NCBI GenBank assembly: GCA_900770835.1
Contig: CAAGLQ010000213.1
Coordinates: 1-7,957 of the forward strand
DNA length: 7,957 nt
From: an uncultured Parabacteroides sp.
GTDB taxonomy: Bacteria; Bacteroidota; Bacteroidia; Bacteroidales; Tannerellaceae
Reading direction: 5' to 3'
Shown here: piece by piece, positions 1 through 6,541 of the stretch
Layout: each line of letters starts with the position of its first letter
How positions within the stretch are numbered: position 1 is the first letter of the stretch
Position numbers and translations under genes: made by a program
Notes under the pieces: generated by a model
Database searches by the model: none
The model's input: only the letters and a program-made list of their open reading frames with translations
What the model was told of the DNA's origin: nothing

Positions 1-599
1 ATCGACTCAATATCCGACGGGCTGATAGAGGCAATATCGCCGGTAAAGATCGCACCATCCACTACATACAGTGGCTCATTATCGGCATTGACGGAGCCGA
101 AACCACGGATACGCACCTTGGCCGACTCACCCGGCTGACCCAAGGCTGAGGTCATCTGCACACCAGAGGTATTACCCTCCAAGGCTGTCAAGGCGTTACT
201 CAACGGACGCTTGTCCATCAAAGCGGCACCTACCGTAGAGGCTGAACCGGTGAATGAGCTCTTCTTCGCCGTACCATAGGCTACGACAACCACCTCATCA
301 ATAGATTGTGAATCAGAGTTTAAGACAATACGCATGTTTGGCTGAGCCACAGTCTCCTGTGTTCTCATGCCGACATAAGAGATAATCAGACGGGCATTCT
401 TGTCCACGTCCAAAGAGAATCGGCCATCCAAGTCAGTGATCGTTCCCTGCGTGGTACCTGCCACAACGATGGAGGCACCGATTACGGGAGAATCATCTTC
501 TGAGGAGATGACCGTACCAGTCACTTTAATAGTCTGCGCTGTCACGGCAGTGACGCTCACTGCAGACAGGCATAGAAATAGATTCGTCAACCTTTTCAT
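1..599 (-). CDS. SusC/RagA-family TonB-dependent outer-membrane receptor, N-terminal part (runs off the window at base 1)
   Basis: This is the first 199 codons of a SusC-type importer, an outer-membrane barrel that takes up oligosaccharides or peptides with TonB energy. From the ATG at 599 the translation shows a signal peptide (residues 1-22, ending VTAVTAQ) and a carboxypeptidase-regulatory-like/CNA-B-like domain (about 25-93, with VIGASIVVAGT and SYVGMRTQE). A TonB-box-like DEVVVVAYG follows (101-109), then the start of the plug domain with LEGNTSGVQ, VRIRGFGS and PLYVVDGAI. The frame is open to the window edge, and a full family member would be about 1000 residues. The N-terminus is clearly paralogous to the SusC at 2688-5873, including a shared 19-base stretch. 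A near-consensus promoter lies about 210 bases upstream and two terminators separate the gene from the preceding SusCD pair, so I infer an independent operon. The substrate is unknown. The family call is secure. Confidence 0.95.
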   Translation of the reverse strand, partial: MKRLTNLFLCLSAVSVTAVTAQTIKVTGTVISSEDDSPVIGASIVVAGTTQGTITDLDGRFSLDVDKNARLIISYVGMRTQETVAQPNMRIVLNSDSQSIDEVVVVAYGTAKKSSFTGSASTVGAALMDKRPLSNALTALEGNTSGVQMTSALGQPGESAKVRIRGFGSVNADNEPLYVVDGAIFTGDIASISPSDIES

Positions 600-807
600 A
601 GACACACATTTTTTATTAATAAATGGTTATTAGATCCTTTTTCTCAAGAGAAAGACTTCGTTTGACGCTTTTTCATTCTTTTACCGCCGCAATTCGCTTA
701 CGAATATGGATTGTCTGTTGAATTTGTCAACTTCTTATCGTTTGCAACCCGAAAAAAAACGTATTCCAATCAGAAATAAATAAACTCTTCCTCATTTCGA
801 AACGTTG

Positions 808-838
808 CAAATATATAGATTTTAGAATTACACACAAA
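808..838 (-). promoter_or_regulatory. Bacteroidetes-type promoter for the SusC gene at 1-599
   Basis: On the minus strand there is TTTG (838-835), a 19-base spacer and TATATTTG (815-808). This matches the Bacteroidetes vegetative promoter pattern of a -33 TTTG and a -7 TAnnTTTG. Transcription would begin near base 801, giving a leader of about 200 nt before the ATG at 599. That leader contains small inverted repeats, such as ATTCG/CGAAT around 692-705, but no motif that I recognise as a riboswitch. The start was not determined experimentally. Confidence 0.65.
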
Positions 839-868
839 ATTTCGGTAAAGAATAATATAAATTCGGTC

Positions 869-908
869 AAAAAAGCCGCGATTTGGTTATTTATTTAAAA
901 TCGGCTTT
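869..908 (-). terminator. Intrinsic terminator between the two SusCD operons (second of two)
   Basis: Read on the minus strand, AAAGCCG+ATTT (908-898) pairs with AAAT+CGGCTTT (884-881 and 878-872) around a 13-base loop, with a 2-base bulge on the 3' arm. A run of six T follows immediately (874-869). This is a canonical Rho-independent layout. It sits about 125 bases beyond the terminator that already ends the SusD gene, so it either backs that one up or ends a separate short transcript starting near 978. Confidence 0.65.
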
Positions 909-978
909 ATCTCGGAACTTCAACATAGAATAAGGCATACGCAAGATCATAAAGCAGACAGAGTCGCAATTCTCAATA
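869..978 (-). ncRNA. Candidate small RNA between the SusCD operons
   Basis: This is a hypothesis based on layout. The stretch lies between a promoter-like sequence (1015-985) and an intrinsic terminator (908-869), in the same orientation as the genes around it, and would give an RNA of roughly 110 nt. The body is less AT-rich than the flanking spacer. I see no similarity to a known RNA family. A 19-codon reading frame (ATG at 950, stop at 893-891) lies inside it and runs into the terminator stem. It has no visible ribosome-binding site, and I see no reason to prefer a peptide over an RNA. Small RNAs are known to be associated with Bacteroides polysaccharide-utilisation loci, which makes this plausible but does not prove it. 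Confidence 0.3.
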
Positions 979-984
979 CGGCGG

Positions 985-1015
985 CAAATAAATGAATCTG
1001 CAAATTTTTCGCAAA
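985..1015 (-). promoter_or_regulatory. Promoter-like sequence ahead of the candidate small RNA
   Basis: On the minus strand there is TTTG (1015-1012), a 19-base spacer and TTTATTTG (992-985). This differs from the TAnnTTTG consensus at one position, and the spacing is identical to that of the better promoter at 838-808. It begins about 20 bases past the terminator of the SusD gene. The region is AT-rich with several CAAATTT repeats, so a chance match is possible. Confidence 0.35.
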
Positions 1016-1034
1016 TTTGTGAACGAAAGCCCAC

Positions 1035-1067
1035 AAAAAAAGGATGCCCCGATGGAGCATCCTTTTT
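1035..1067 (-). terminator. Intrinsic terminator of the SusC-SusD operon
   Basis: AGGATGC (1063-1057 on the minus strand) pairs perfectly with GCATCCT (1047-1041) around a 9-base loop, and a run of seven T follows on the minus strand (1041-1035). It lies 24 bases past the SusD stop codon, as expected for the end of the operon. The A-run on the other side means it could also act in the opposite direction, but no plus-strand gene is visible. Confidence 0.85.
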
Positions 1068-1090
1068 CATATTATTCGGATAGGAGGGGA

Positions 1091-2665
1091 TTAGCGTGAA
1101 CCACCTGCCCACCATACCGGCTCTGTATAAACATACTGGCCATCACCATAAGCATCTTTGACCGCAGGATTTGTTGTAGTATCATCAGAACCATACGGAC
1201 AACGTAAGGGGAACTTGTTTGTGTTCTTGAGCGTGATAAGGTCCTCATTCAATGCTTTCATACGACGGATGTCGTTATAACACTCTGTAGATTCACCTGA
1301 CGCACCAAAGAAAGCCAAGTACTTTTGATTCATAGTCTCCTTCAATGGGTTTGCAGCGAACAACGGCTTTACACTCGTCTCAAAATAAGCTGCCGCTTCT
1401 TCTGGTGTAATTTCATCAGTTGTCTCTTCCAATCCACCATAACCCAAAATTGTGGGAGCAGTCAATGCAGCTTTTACATTAATTTCAGTATTAGCCATAC
1501 CTGCAATGACGGCCTCTTTAAGGATAGCCTCTGCCTCATCAATCTTTCCTAAGCGACACAAAGCCTCCGCTTTCAGGAACAATACCTCATGATAGCTCAG
1601 CAACAGAGTTGGAGCGGTCTGAGAGAATACGAATGCAGATGTGTTATAGTAGTATTGCAGTTGCTCATTCTCACCATTGGGTGCCATGAAGAAGCTTTCA
1701 TCATCAGCTCCTGTCATCATTACCCAGTTCGCATCGATAAAGACACGGCGAATACGCGGATCATTGCGCTCGATCAATTTATCTGCCATACTTTGGCTCG
1801 CTGCTAAAGCATCGCGGCTCCACTGAAAATCAAATAAAGGATTCAAATTGTTCGCATCATACAAAGCAAAGGCTGCCTGCTCATCTGCAGAGGTGAAAGA
1901 TTTATCTGCATACTCGATTACTTTCTGCATTGTAGCCTTCACATCAGAAGAACGCTTCATTAATCGCATAGTATAGCGTGCCTTCAGTCCATATGCAAAC
2001 TTCACCCAATTGCTCGTATTATTATTGTACAGTAAGTCATACTCTCTCGGTGATCCAGAAGCATGATTGTCTCCTTGTTGCAAATCAGCAATCGCATTGT
2101 CCAGCAATGTCATCACTTCATTGTAAATTGACTCTTGAGAATCAATTTTTGGGGTTTTAGTGATAGGCAAACCATTCTCGTCAATGCGGGCAGCTTCACT
2201 ATACGGTGCATCACCGAACATATCTGCAATAAGCGCACTATTCAATGCAGCCATGACTTCAGCCATACCCTTAGTTGCATTGTTGCCTGCCTGACTACCT
2301 CCTTCTGAGCACTGATCAACGATGATTCGAGCATTTTTTAAAGAAGAATAGAGGTTACCCCAGACATTATTGAAAGTGGAAGCTGCAGATGGCTCATTCT
2401 CTCTGTGCTCGGCACGATACAATTGGTTGTGTGTACCAACCTCATGCTCCACGTATGCAGCCCCATAAGTATTCAAGTCACCACCAACACCATAAAAAGC
2501 TGTTGAAGTAATCACATCTGCAAGAATAAACTTGGATTGCACAGACTGGGTATGGTCATTATCTTTATTAATCTGATCCATTTTGTCTTCAGAGCAACCA
2601 ACGAAGGTCAAAGACAAAAGAGATGCAGCTAAAAAACCTTTTGTTATGTTCAAGATTGTCTTCAT
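1091..2665 (-). CDS. SusD/RagB-family nutrient-binding outer-membrane lipoprotein (SusD-like-2 type)
   Basis: This is the surface lipoprotein partner of the SusC receptor encoded just upstream. SusD proteins bind the ligand and close over the SusC barrel. The 524-residue product starts with a lipoprotein signal (MKTILNITKG, lipidated Cys at about 24 in FVGC). The acidic CSED just after the Cys resembles the Bacteroidetes surface-export signal. Family marks are IADMFGDAPYSEA (about 146-158), the SNWVKFAYGLKARYTMRL segment (about 218-235), the helical repeat TLLLSYHEVLFLKAEAL (about 354-370), ECYNDIRRMKAL (about 461-472) and a C-terminal PVWWAGGSR. These fit the SusD-like-2 subgroup better than classical SusD. 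I chose the ATG at 2665 because it begins a normal signal peptide and has AAAGGA upstream. The ATG at 2677 would add MVIK. The gene lies 22 bases after the SusC stop and ends before a strong terminator. The substrate is unknown. Confidence 0.93.
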   Translation of the reverse strand: MKTILNITKGFLAASLLSLTFVGCSEDKMDQINKDNDHTQSVQSKFILADVITSTAFYGVGGDLNTYGAAYVEHEVGTHNQLYRAEHRENEPSAASTFNNVWGNLYSSLKNARIIVDQCSEGGSQAGNNATKGMAEVMAALNSALIADMFGDAPYSEAARIDENGLPITKTPKIDSQESIYNEVMTLLDNAIADLQQGDNHASGSPREYDLLYNNNTSNWVKFAYGLKARYTMRLMKRSSDVKATMQKVIEYADKSFTSADEQAAFALYDANNLNPLFDFQWSRDALAASQSMADKLIERNDPRIRRVFIDANWVMMTGADDESFFMAPNGENEQLQYYYNTSAFVFSQTAPTLLLSYHEVLFLKAEALCRLGKIDEAEAILKEAVIAGMANTEINVKAALTAPTILGYGGLEETTDEITPEEAAAYFETSVKPLFAANPLKETMNQKYLAFFGASGESTECYNDIRRMKALNEDLITLKNTNKFPLRCPYGSDDTTTNPAVKDAYGDGQYVYTEPVWWAGGSR

Positions 2666-2687
2666 CTTAATTACCATCCTTTACTGA

Positions 2688-5600
2688 TTAAAAATTCACA
2701 TTAATACCAAAACCATAGCTGGAAGTACCCGGTAAAGAGAAACGCTCAAAACCTCCTGCCATGTTATTATTACCTTGAGAAGCCTCAGGGTCCAAGCCCT
2801 TAATCTGAGAATAGAGAATAATGTTTCTTGCGAAAACATTCAAGCTCACTTTCAAATCATTCTTGCTCCATACCGGATAACTCAAAGAGATCTCACGGAG
2901 TTTCAAGAATGAATTATCTTTGATCATCGACTCAGAAATGTTGTTCTCAGCAGACAGGTAATCTTGTGCTGTCGCTGCATTGGCATCTTCTGCGCTACGG
3001 TGCTGACCATATATCTTGATGTCATTCTTTGATCCATCAGCTTTCACGCCGTCAAGAATGAAATAGTCCATCTCACGTAATTCTTGAGAACGCTTGCTGA
3101 CTCCGTAATAGTCATTTAAGCCTTGTGTGGCAGCATACATTTGACCTCCTTGTTTCCAATCTAATACAGCTGATAAACGGAACTTATAGAACTCAAATGT
3201 CGTATTGAAGCCTAAACGGAAATCTGGTGACACATTTCCAATCACCTTTTCCTCACCTGCCTGAGGTAAACCATAGTCATCAACAATCAAATTACCTGCT
3301 TCATCACGAAGATAACTTACACCATAGATTACAGGGAACTGATAACCAATGCCCGCACGTACTTGTGGCTCCACAAAACCACCCAAGAAGATAGACTCAA
3401 CACCTGGAGCTAACTCGTCCACTGTGTTATTAATCTTCGAGAAGTTGAAAGCGAAGTCCCATTTAAAGTTCTTTGTGTCAATAGGATTTACGCCCAATGT
3501 CAGCTCATGAGTCTTAGAGGTCATGGATCCTCCATTTGTCTTCAAGCTTCCAAAGCCTGTTGAACCAGCCAAGGGCACACTAAAGATTTGATCTTTTGTA
3601 GACTGCTTTGAGTAGGTGTAATTAACCGTGATTAAACCATTGAAGAAGGTCAGATCACCACCCAACTCCCATGACTTTGTGTTCTGAGGTTTCAACTGCG
3701 GGTCATAAATAGTACTTGACGGAACATATGCAGTAACAGAACCCAGCGGATACATGATTGGCGTTCCTGATGAGAAGCCACCGCCATAACTTGGAGTAGT
3801 ATAATACGAATTGATATAATCATCAGCCATACCAACTTCTGCATAAGAACCACGGATTTTACCATAGGTAACGATGTCATTCTTCAGTGGCTCTAACTCC
3901 GTAAAAATCCAGCCCAAAGAAACGGACGGATAAGTAAACGAACGATTATTTCGGGGCATATTAGATACTTTGTCGTTTCGAACAGTTGCATTGAAATACA
4001 ACATGTTTCTCCACGCCAAAGATACATTCGCAAAGTTACCCACAGTACGTTTCTTACGGTAGCTTGCAGAACTCTGATATACAGAAGCATTATTGAGGTG
4101 ATCCCAACCCGGGAAGTTATAGTTCATTCCGTATGCTTCTGTGAATTTAGTCTTCTTATCGACAAACTCATTACCAACCAATGCGTCGAAAACCAAATCT
4201 TCATTGATGTTCCAAGTGTAGGTTGCAGTCAGCAATGAGTTAAATTCGTGAATCGTATAATGATACTCATCAATTTCTCCTTTACCATTGGAATGACCAT
4301 AGCCCCACAAATCCTCATAATTAGTGGTGTAAGCATCCTCTCCAATTTGATACTTTACACTTAATTTATGGTTGTCTGTGTTGAATTTAGTATGATAGTT
4401 CACAAACGCATTACCAAAGAAACGCTGGGAACGCTCAGTAAACTTGTTATGCTCTACAGCCCAGTAAGCACCATCAAATCCACCTGTTCCACGATAGGTG
4501 TTTTGTGTGTACGGATCCCCTTCGATGTGGTTAGGAATACCTGCTAAATCATAGCTGGGAGGTGCAGGATAGACTGTGGCTGTGATACCATTGTTCGCAG
4601 AAGACTGTTTTGAGATTTTGGAGGAAATAAAATTTCCATTGAATCCTGTATCCCAGTTCTCATGTAGTTTAGCCTCTCCTGCTAATTTAGCATTATACCT
4701 ATCCATACCTGTAGAAGGAACAATACCATCAGAAGTCGTATTACCTAAAGAGAAAGAGTAATTACCTCGATCAAAGCTCTGAGCTACATTCACAGAGTTG
4801 CTCCACGTATAACCCGTTTCAAAAAAGTCCTCAGCATTATTATATGCCTGAGGAGTTGCCCAAGGGTCTAAACCTGCCTTGGCGCGCTGCAACACATAGT
4901 ATTGGCCAGAGTGCATACCGTACTGCTGTGTATACTTATTATCTGTGTTTCCTCCATAAGTAGGATCATCTGCCAAGTCGGAGATTTTAGGTCCCCAGCT
5001 GGTCGAGGCATTGGGGTTAAATCTTCCGTTGCTACCTTGCGCATAAGTTTTCTGCAAATCAGGCATTGTGGAAACTTTGTCGAAAGACAAATTCGTACTG
5101 AAGGATATTTGAGGTTTTCCTTTCTTTGCGCCTTTTCCGCTCTTTGTCGTGATAACAATCACACCATTTGCGGCACGCATACCATACAATGCGGAAGCTG
5201 CTTGGCCTTTCAAAATGTTGATGCTCTCAATATCATTCGGGTCCAAATCCACAGCTCTGTTGGCAAAGTCTGTTCCTGATACGGAACTTCCTGTGCTCAC
5301 ATCAGCCGTAGAAGCAATAGGCATACCATCAACTACGTAAAGAGGAGTGTTGTCTCCTGTGAATGATCGAGATCCACGAATTGTTATCTTAGATGAGGCT
5401 CCAGGCATACCTGAAGAGGAAATGATATCTACACCTGATACCTTGCCCTGCATAGCACTTGCCAAGCTTGTACTTGCAGCCTGTGTCAATTCATCGGATT
5501 TAACATCTTGAACTGCATAACCTAAAGCCTTTTTCTCTTTTGAAATACCCATTGCGGTAACTACGACCTCGTCCAAATTCTGGGTATCTGCTAACAAACG

Positions 5601-5873
5601 GATATTAACATTGGATGAAACACCTATTTCCTGTGTTCTCATGCCGATGTATGAAATAACCAACTGTTTACCATTTGCAGGCACATCCAAGGTAAAATTA
5701 CCGTCATAGTCCGTTACTGTTCCTACAGTGGTGCCCTTGACGACAATGGAAGCACCGATGACCGGCTCACCATCTTCTGCGATTACTTTACCAGTAACCT
5801 TTGAAGTTTGCGCTGAAACGACTCCTGCACTCATCGCAAGAAACAGAAGTCCGGAAGTCAACTTTTTCTTCAT
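2688..5873 (-). CDS. SusC/RagA-family TonB-linked outer-membrane receptor
   Basis: This is a complete 1061-residue importer forming a TonB-powered outer-membrane barrel with the SusD partner encoded immediately downstream. In order it has a signal peptide (1-22, ending GVVSAQ), a carboxypeptidase-regulatory-like domain (about 25-94, with PVIGASIVVKGT and SYIGMRTQE) and a TonB-box-like DEVVVTAMG (101-109). The plug follows (about 115-245), with MQGKVSGVDI, ITIRGS, PLYVVDGMP and the SusC-typical KGQAASALYGMRAANGVIVITT near 222-243. A long beta-barrel ends in an aromatic terminus (SYGFGINVNF). The length is normal for the family and there is no break in the frame. I take the ATG at 5873; the frame can be opened two codons earlier with GTG, but the signal peptide starts at MKKKLT. 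It is the first gene of a two-gene operon with a leader of about 140 nt. No nearby enzyme identifies the substrate. Confidence 0.96.
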   Translation of the reverse strand: MKKKLTSGLLFLAMSAGVVSAQTSKVTGKVIAEDGEPVIGASIVVKGTTVGTVTDYDGNFTLDVPANGKQLVISYIGMRTQEIGVSSNVNIRLLADTQNLDEVVVTAMGISKEKKALGYAVQDVKSDELTQAASTSLASAMQGKVSGVDIISSSGMPGASSKITIRGSRSFTGDNTPLYVVDGMPIASTADVSTGSSVSGTDFANRAVDLDPNDIESINILKGQAASALYGMRAANGVIVITTKSGKGAKKGKPQISFSTNLSFDKVSTMPDLQKTYAQGSNGRFNPNASTSWGPKISDLADDPTYGGNTDNKYTQQYGMHSGQYYVLQRAKAGLDPWATPQAYNNAEDFFETGYTWSNSVNVAQSFDRGNYSFSLGNTTSDGIVPSTGMDRYNAKLAGEAKLHENWDTGFNGNFISSKISKQSSANNGITATVYPAPPSYDLAGIPNHIEGDPYTQNTYRGTGGFDGAYWAVEHNKFTERSQRFFGNAFVNYHTKFNTDNHKLSVKYQIGEDAYTTNYEDLWGYGHSNGKGEIDEYHYTIHEFNSLLTATYTWNINEDLVFDALVGNEFVDKKTKFTEAYGMNYNFPGWDHLNNASVYQSSASYRKKRTVGNFANVSLAWRNMLYFNATVRNDKVSNMPRNNRSFTYPSVSLGWIFTELEPLKNDIVTYGKIRGSYAEVGMADDYINSYYTTPSYGGGFSSGTPIMYPLGSVTAYVPSSTIYDPQLKPQNTKSWELGGDLTFFNGLITVNYTYSKQSTKDQIFSVPLAGSTGFGSLKTNGGSMTSKTHELTLGVNPIDTKNFKWDFAFNFSKINNTVDELAPGVESIFLGGFVEPQVRAGIGYQFPVIYGVSYLRDEAGNLIVDDYGLPQAGEEKVIGNVSPDFRLGFNTTFEFYKFRLSAVLDWKQGGQMYAATQGLNDYYGVSKRSQELREMDYFILDGVKADGSKNDIKIYGQHRSAEDANAATAQDYLSAENNISESMIKDNSFLKLREISLSYPVWSKNDLKVSLNVFARNIILYSQIKGLDPEASQGNNNMAGGFERFSLPGTSSYGFGINVNF

Positions 5874-5927
5874 AAACACACTCTATAAATATAACTATTA
5901 ATAATAATGTTTTTTCCTTTTCCACCT

Positions 5928-5961
5928 CATGCGCCCCTCCCTCAAACCGGAGAATCGCATG
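5928..5961 (-). other. Stem-loop in the leader of the SusC-SusD operon
   Basis: On the minus strand, CATGCG (5961-5956) pairs with CGCATG (5933-5928). After a 3x3 internal loop, CTCC (5952-5949) pairs with GGAG (5940-5937) around an 8-base loop. This GC-rich hairpin stands out in an AT-rich leader, about 55 bases before the start codon and downstream of the predicted transcription start. There is no T-run after it, so it is not a terminator. An 11-codon frame (ATG at 5930, stop at 5900-5898) begins at its 3' base. Its role is unknown. Confidence 0.45.
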
Positions 5962-6017
5962 CTTTCTACATACACGCTAATGCCTATTATTAGTCTATAG
6001 AAAACCAAAAACGGTTG

Positions 6018-6049
6018 CAAAAGTATTAATAATATGTGACATAAACAAT
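6018..6049 (-). promoter_or_regulatory. Probable promoter of the SusC-SusD operon
   Basis: On the minus strand TACTTTTG (6025-6018) fits the -7 consensus TAnnTTTG exactly. About 20 bases upstream is ATTG (6049-6046), a partial match to the -33 TTTG. As in the promoter at 838-808, the -7 element is followed directly by CAAC. Transcription would start near 6011, giving a leader of about 138 nt. The -33 element is imperfect, which is common for regulated SusCD operons that depend on an activator or alternative sigma factor; that is inference. Confidence 0.5.
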
Positions 6050-6096
6050 AAATTATTAGTTTAGCCCCAAATCTTCTGCCACTTTATAGGTTTTCA

Positions 6097-6134
6097 CGAA
6101 TAACACAATGACACTTTTTGTGCATAATTATTCG
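6097..6134. repeat. Inverted repeat CGAATAA/TTATTCG with inner CACAA/TTGTG
   Basis: CGAATAA (6097-6103) is the perfect reverse complement of TTATTCG (6128-6134). Inside it CACAA (6104-6108) matches TTGTG (6118-6122), leaving a 5-base bulge on one side. It lies 50-90 bases upstream of the predicted promoter of the SusC-SusD operon. It could be a binding site for a regulator, or an RNA hairpin if transcription starts further upstream. It shares bases with the next dyad, so the two could not form stems at the same time. Confidence 0.4.
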
Positions 6135-6142
6135 TTTATGCA
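6121..6142. repeat. Inverted repeat TGCATAA-8-TTATGCA
   Basis: TGCATAA (6121-6127) and TTATGCA (6136-6142) are a perfect 7-base dyad with an 8-base spacer. The geometry, with half-site centres 15 bases apart, suits a dimeric DNA-binding protein better than an RNA stem. It lies upstream of the SusC-SusD promoter. No regulator gene is in the window. Confidence 0.4.
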
Positions 6143-6147
6143 GAATA

Positions 6148-6171
6148 TATACGTTTCAAATTTAACGTATA
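6148..6171. repeat. Inverted repeat TATACGTT-8-AACGTATA upstream of the SusC-SusD operon
   Basis: TATACGTT (6148-6155) and AACGTATA (6164-6171) are a perfect 8-base dyad with an 8-base spacer, the same spacer length as the adjacent dyad at 6121-6142. It begins 6 bases after that dyad, so the two half-site pairs are stacked. A promoter-like TAAATTTG (6164-6157, minus strand) lies within it but has no matching -33 element. I read this as a candidate operator. Confidence 0.45.
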
Positions 6172-6252
6172 CGGTAGAAATATTGAGCATTCTGTTAAAA
6201 ACCACTCTCCTATCTTTTCTTTACTTTAACATTTCAGTTTAACATTTATCCA
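6172..6252. other. AT-rich spacer with no gene seen
   Basis: No coding sequence or RNA gene is recognisable here. The only structure I see is a direct repeat of TTTAACATTT at 6225-6234 and 6238-6247 (13-base period) next to pyrimidine-rich sequence on the plus strand. It connects the dyad region to the decayed gene at 6253-6537. Confidence 0.5.
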
Positions 6253-6537
6253 CTACATATTCTCCATCGTCAGCACTTTCGCTTCAATCTCAAAGTCTGA
6301 TAACAGCTTCTGGTGGACGGTTAATAGGTGGGATAGTCGCTTTTAATCAACGATCCTAAAAGAGGCAGGTTTCCCATCTCTATCAAGTCACTGTACTTGG
6401 TGAAATAGCGGAACCAAGTCACACTACTTTCCCCCGTCGCTTGAGAAAGGAGAGAAATGGTATTGTCTCCATTGGCAATAGCAGAAAGGATGGTAAAGAA
6501 TAAGACATTCCTTTTGAATGTCAAAGGAATGTCCTCT
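6253..6537 (-). pseudogene. Decayed C-terminal remnant of an AAA ATPase/DUF234-type protein
   Basis: No intact gene is present, but the minus-strand translation looks like three joined pieces of the C-terminal half of Bacteroidales P-loop ATPases of the DUF234 type. From about 6537 it reads EDIPLTFKRNVLFFTILSA and then a helix-turn-helix-like stretch (NGDNTISLLSQATGESS). It jumps directly into WFRYFTKYSDLIEMGN and SLIKSDYPTY, which resembles the DUF234 FWFRF..Y...IE.GN...L...I..DY core, and stops at 6323-6321. In another frame, 6318-6253 reads QKLLSDFEIEAKVLTMENM followed by a stop, like the usual C-terminal end of this family. The N-terminal ATPase domain, the linker after the HTH and most of the C-terminal nuclease-like part are missing. 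The ABC gene stop lies only a few bases away, so the junction may mark an old deletion. The family assignment is from memory of motifs. Confidence 0.5.
6504..6533. other. 11-bp perfect inverted repeat just past the ABC ATPase stop
   Basis: GACATTCCTTT (6504-6514) and AAAGGAATGTC (6523-6533) pair perfectly around an 8-base loop. It begins 9 bases after the ABC gene stop, so it could stabilise or end that transcript, but the minus-strand sequence after it (TTATTCTTT) is a poor T-run. The plus-strand side (CTCTTTTCTT) is a little better, yet no plus-strand gene is visible. The same bases also encode part of the decayed ATPase reading frame, so the symmetry could be accidental. Confidence 0.4.
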
Positions 6538-6541
6538 TTTC

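Noticed and set aside
400..633. Plus-strand reading frame opposite the second SusC signal peptide
   Set aside because: It is antisense to a confidently identified coding region and has no recognisable protein features or promoter.
1000..1020. CAAATTT repeated at 1001-1007 and 1012-1018 as a regulator site
   Set aside because: It is a short AT-rich direct repeat of low information; one copy is already accounted for by the -33-like element.
891..1115. 74-codon minus-strand reading frame overlapping the end of the SusD gene
   Set aside because: It runs through the SusD stop region, the strong terminator and the second terminator, has unusual composition and resembles no protein. Only the short internal frame at 891-950 is mentioned, as an alternative reading of the candidate RNA.
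4902..5279. 125-codon plus-strand frame inside the complete SusC gene
   Set aside because: It is the shadow of the SusC coding frame, which has continuous family motifs on the minus strand.
6157..6187. TAAATTTG at 6164-6157 as an alternative promoter of the SusC-SusD operon
   Set aside because: No TTTG-like element lies 18-21 bases upstream on the minus strand; the TACTTTTG at 6025-6018 is better supported.
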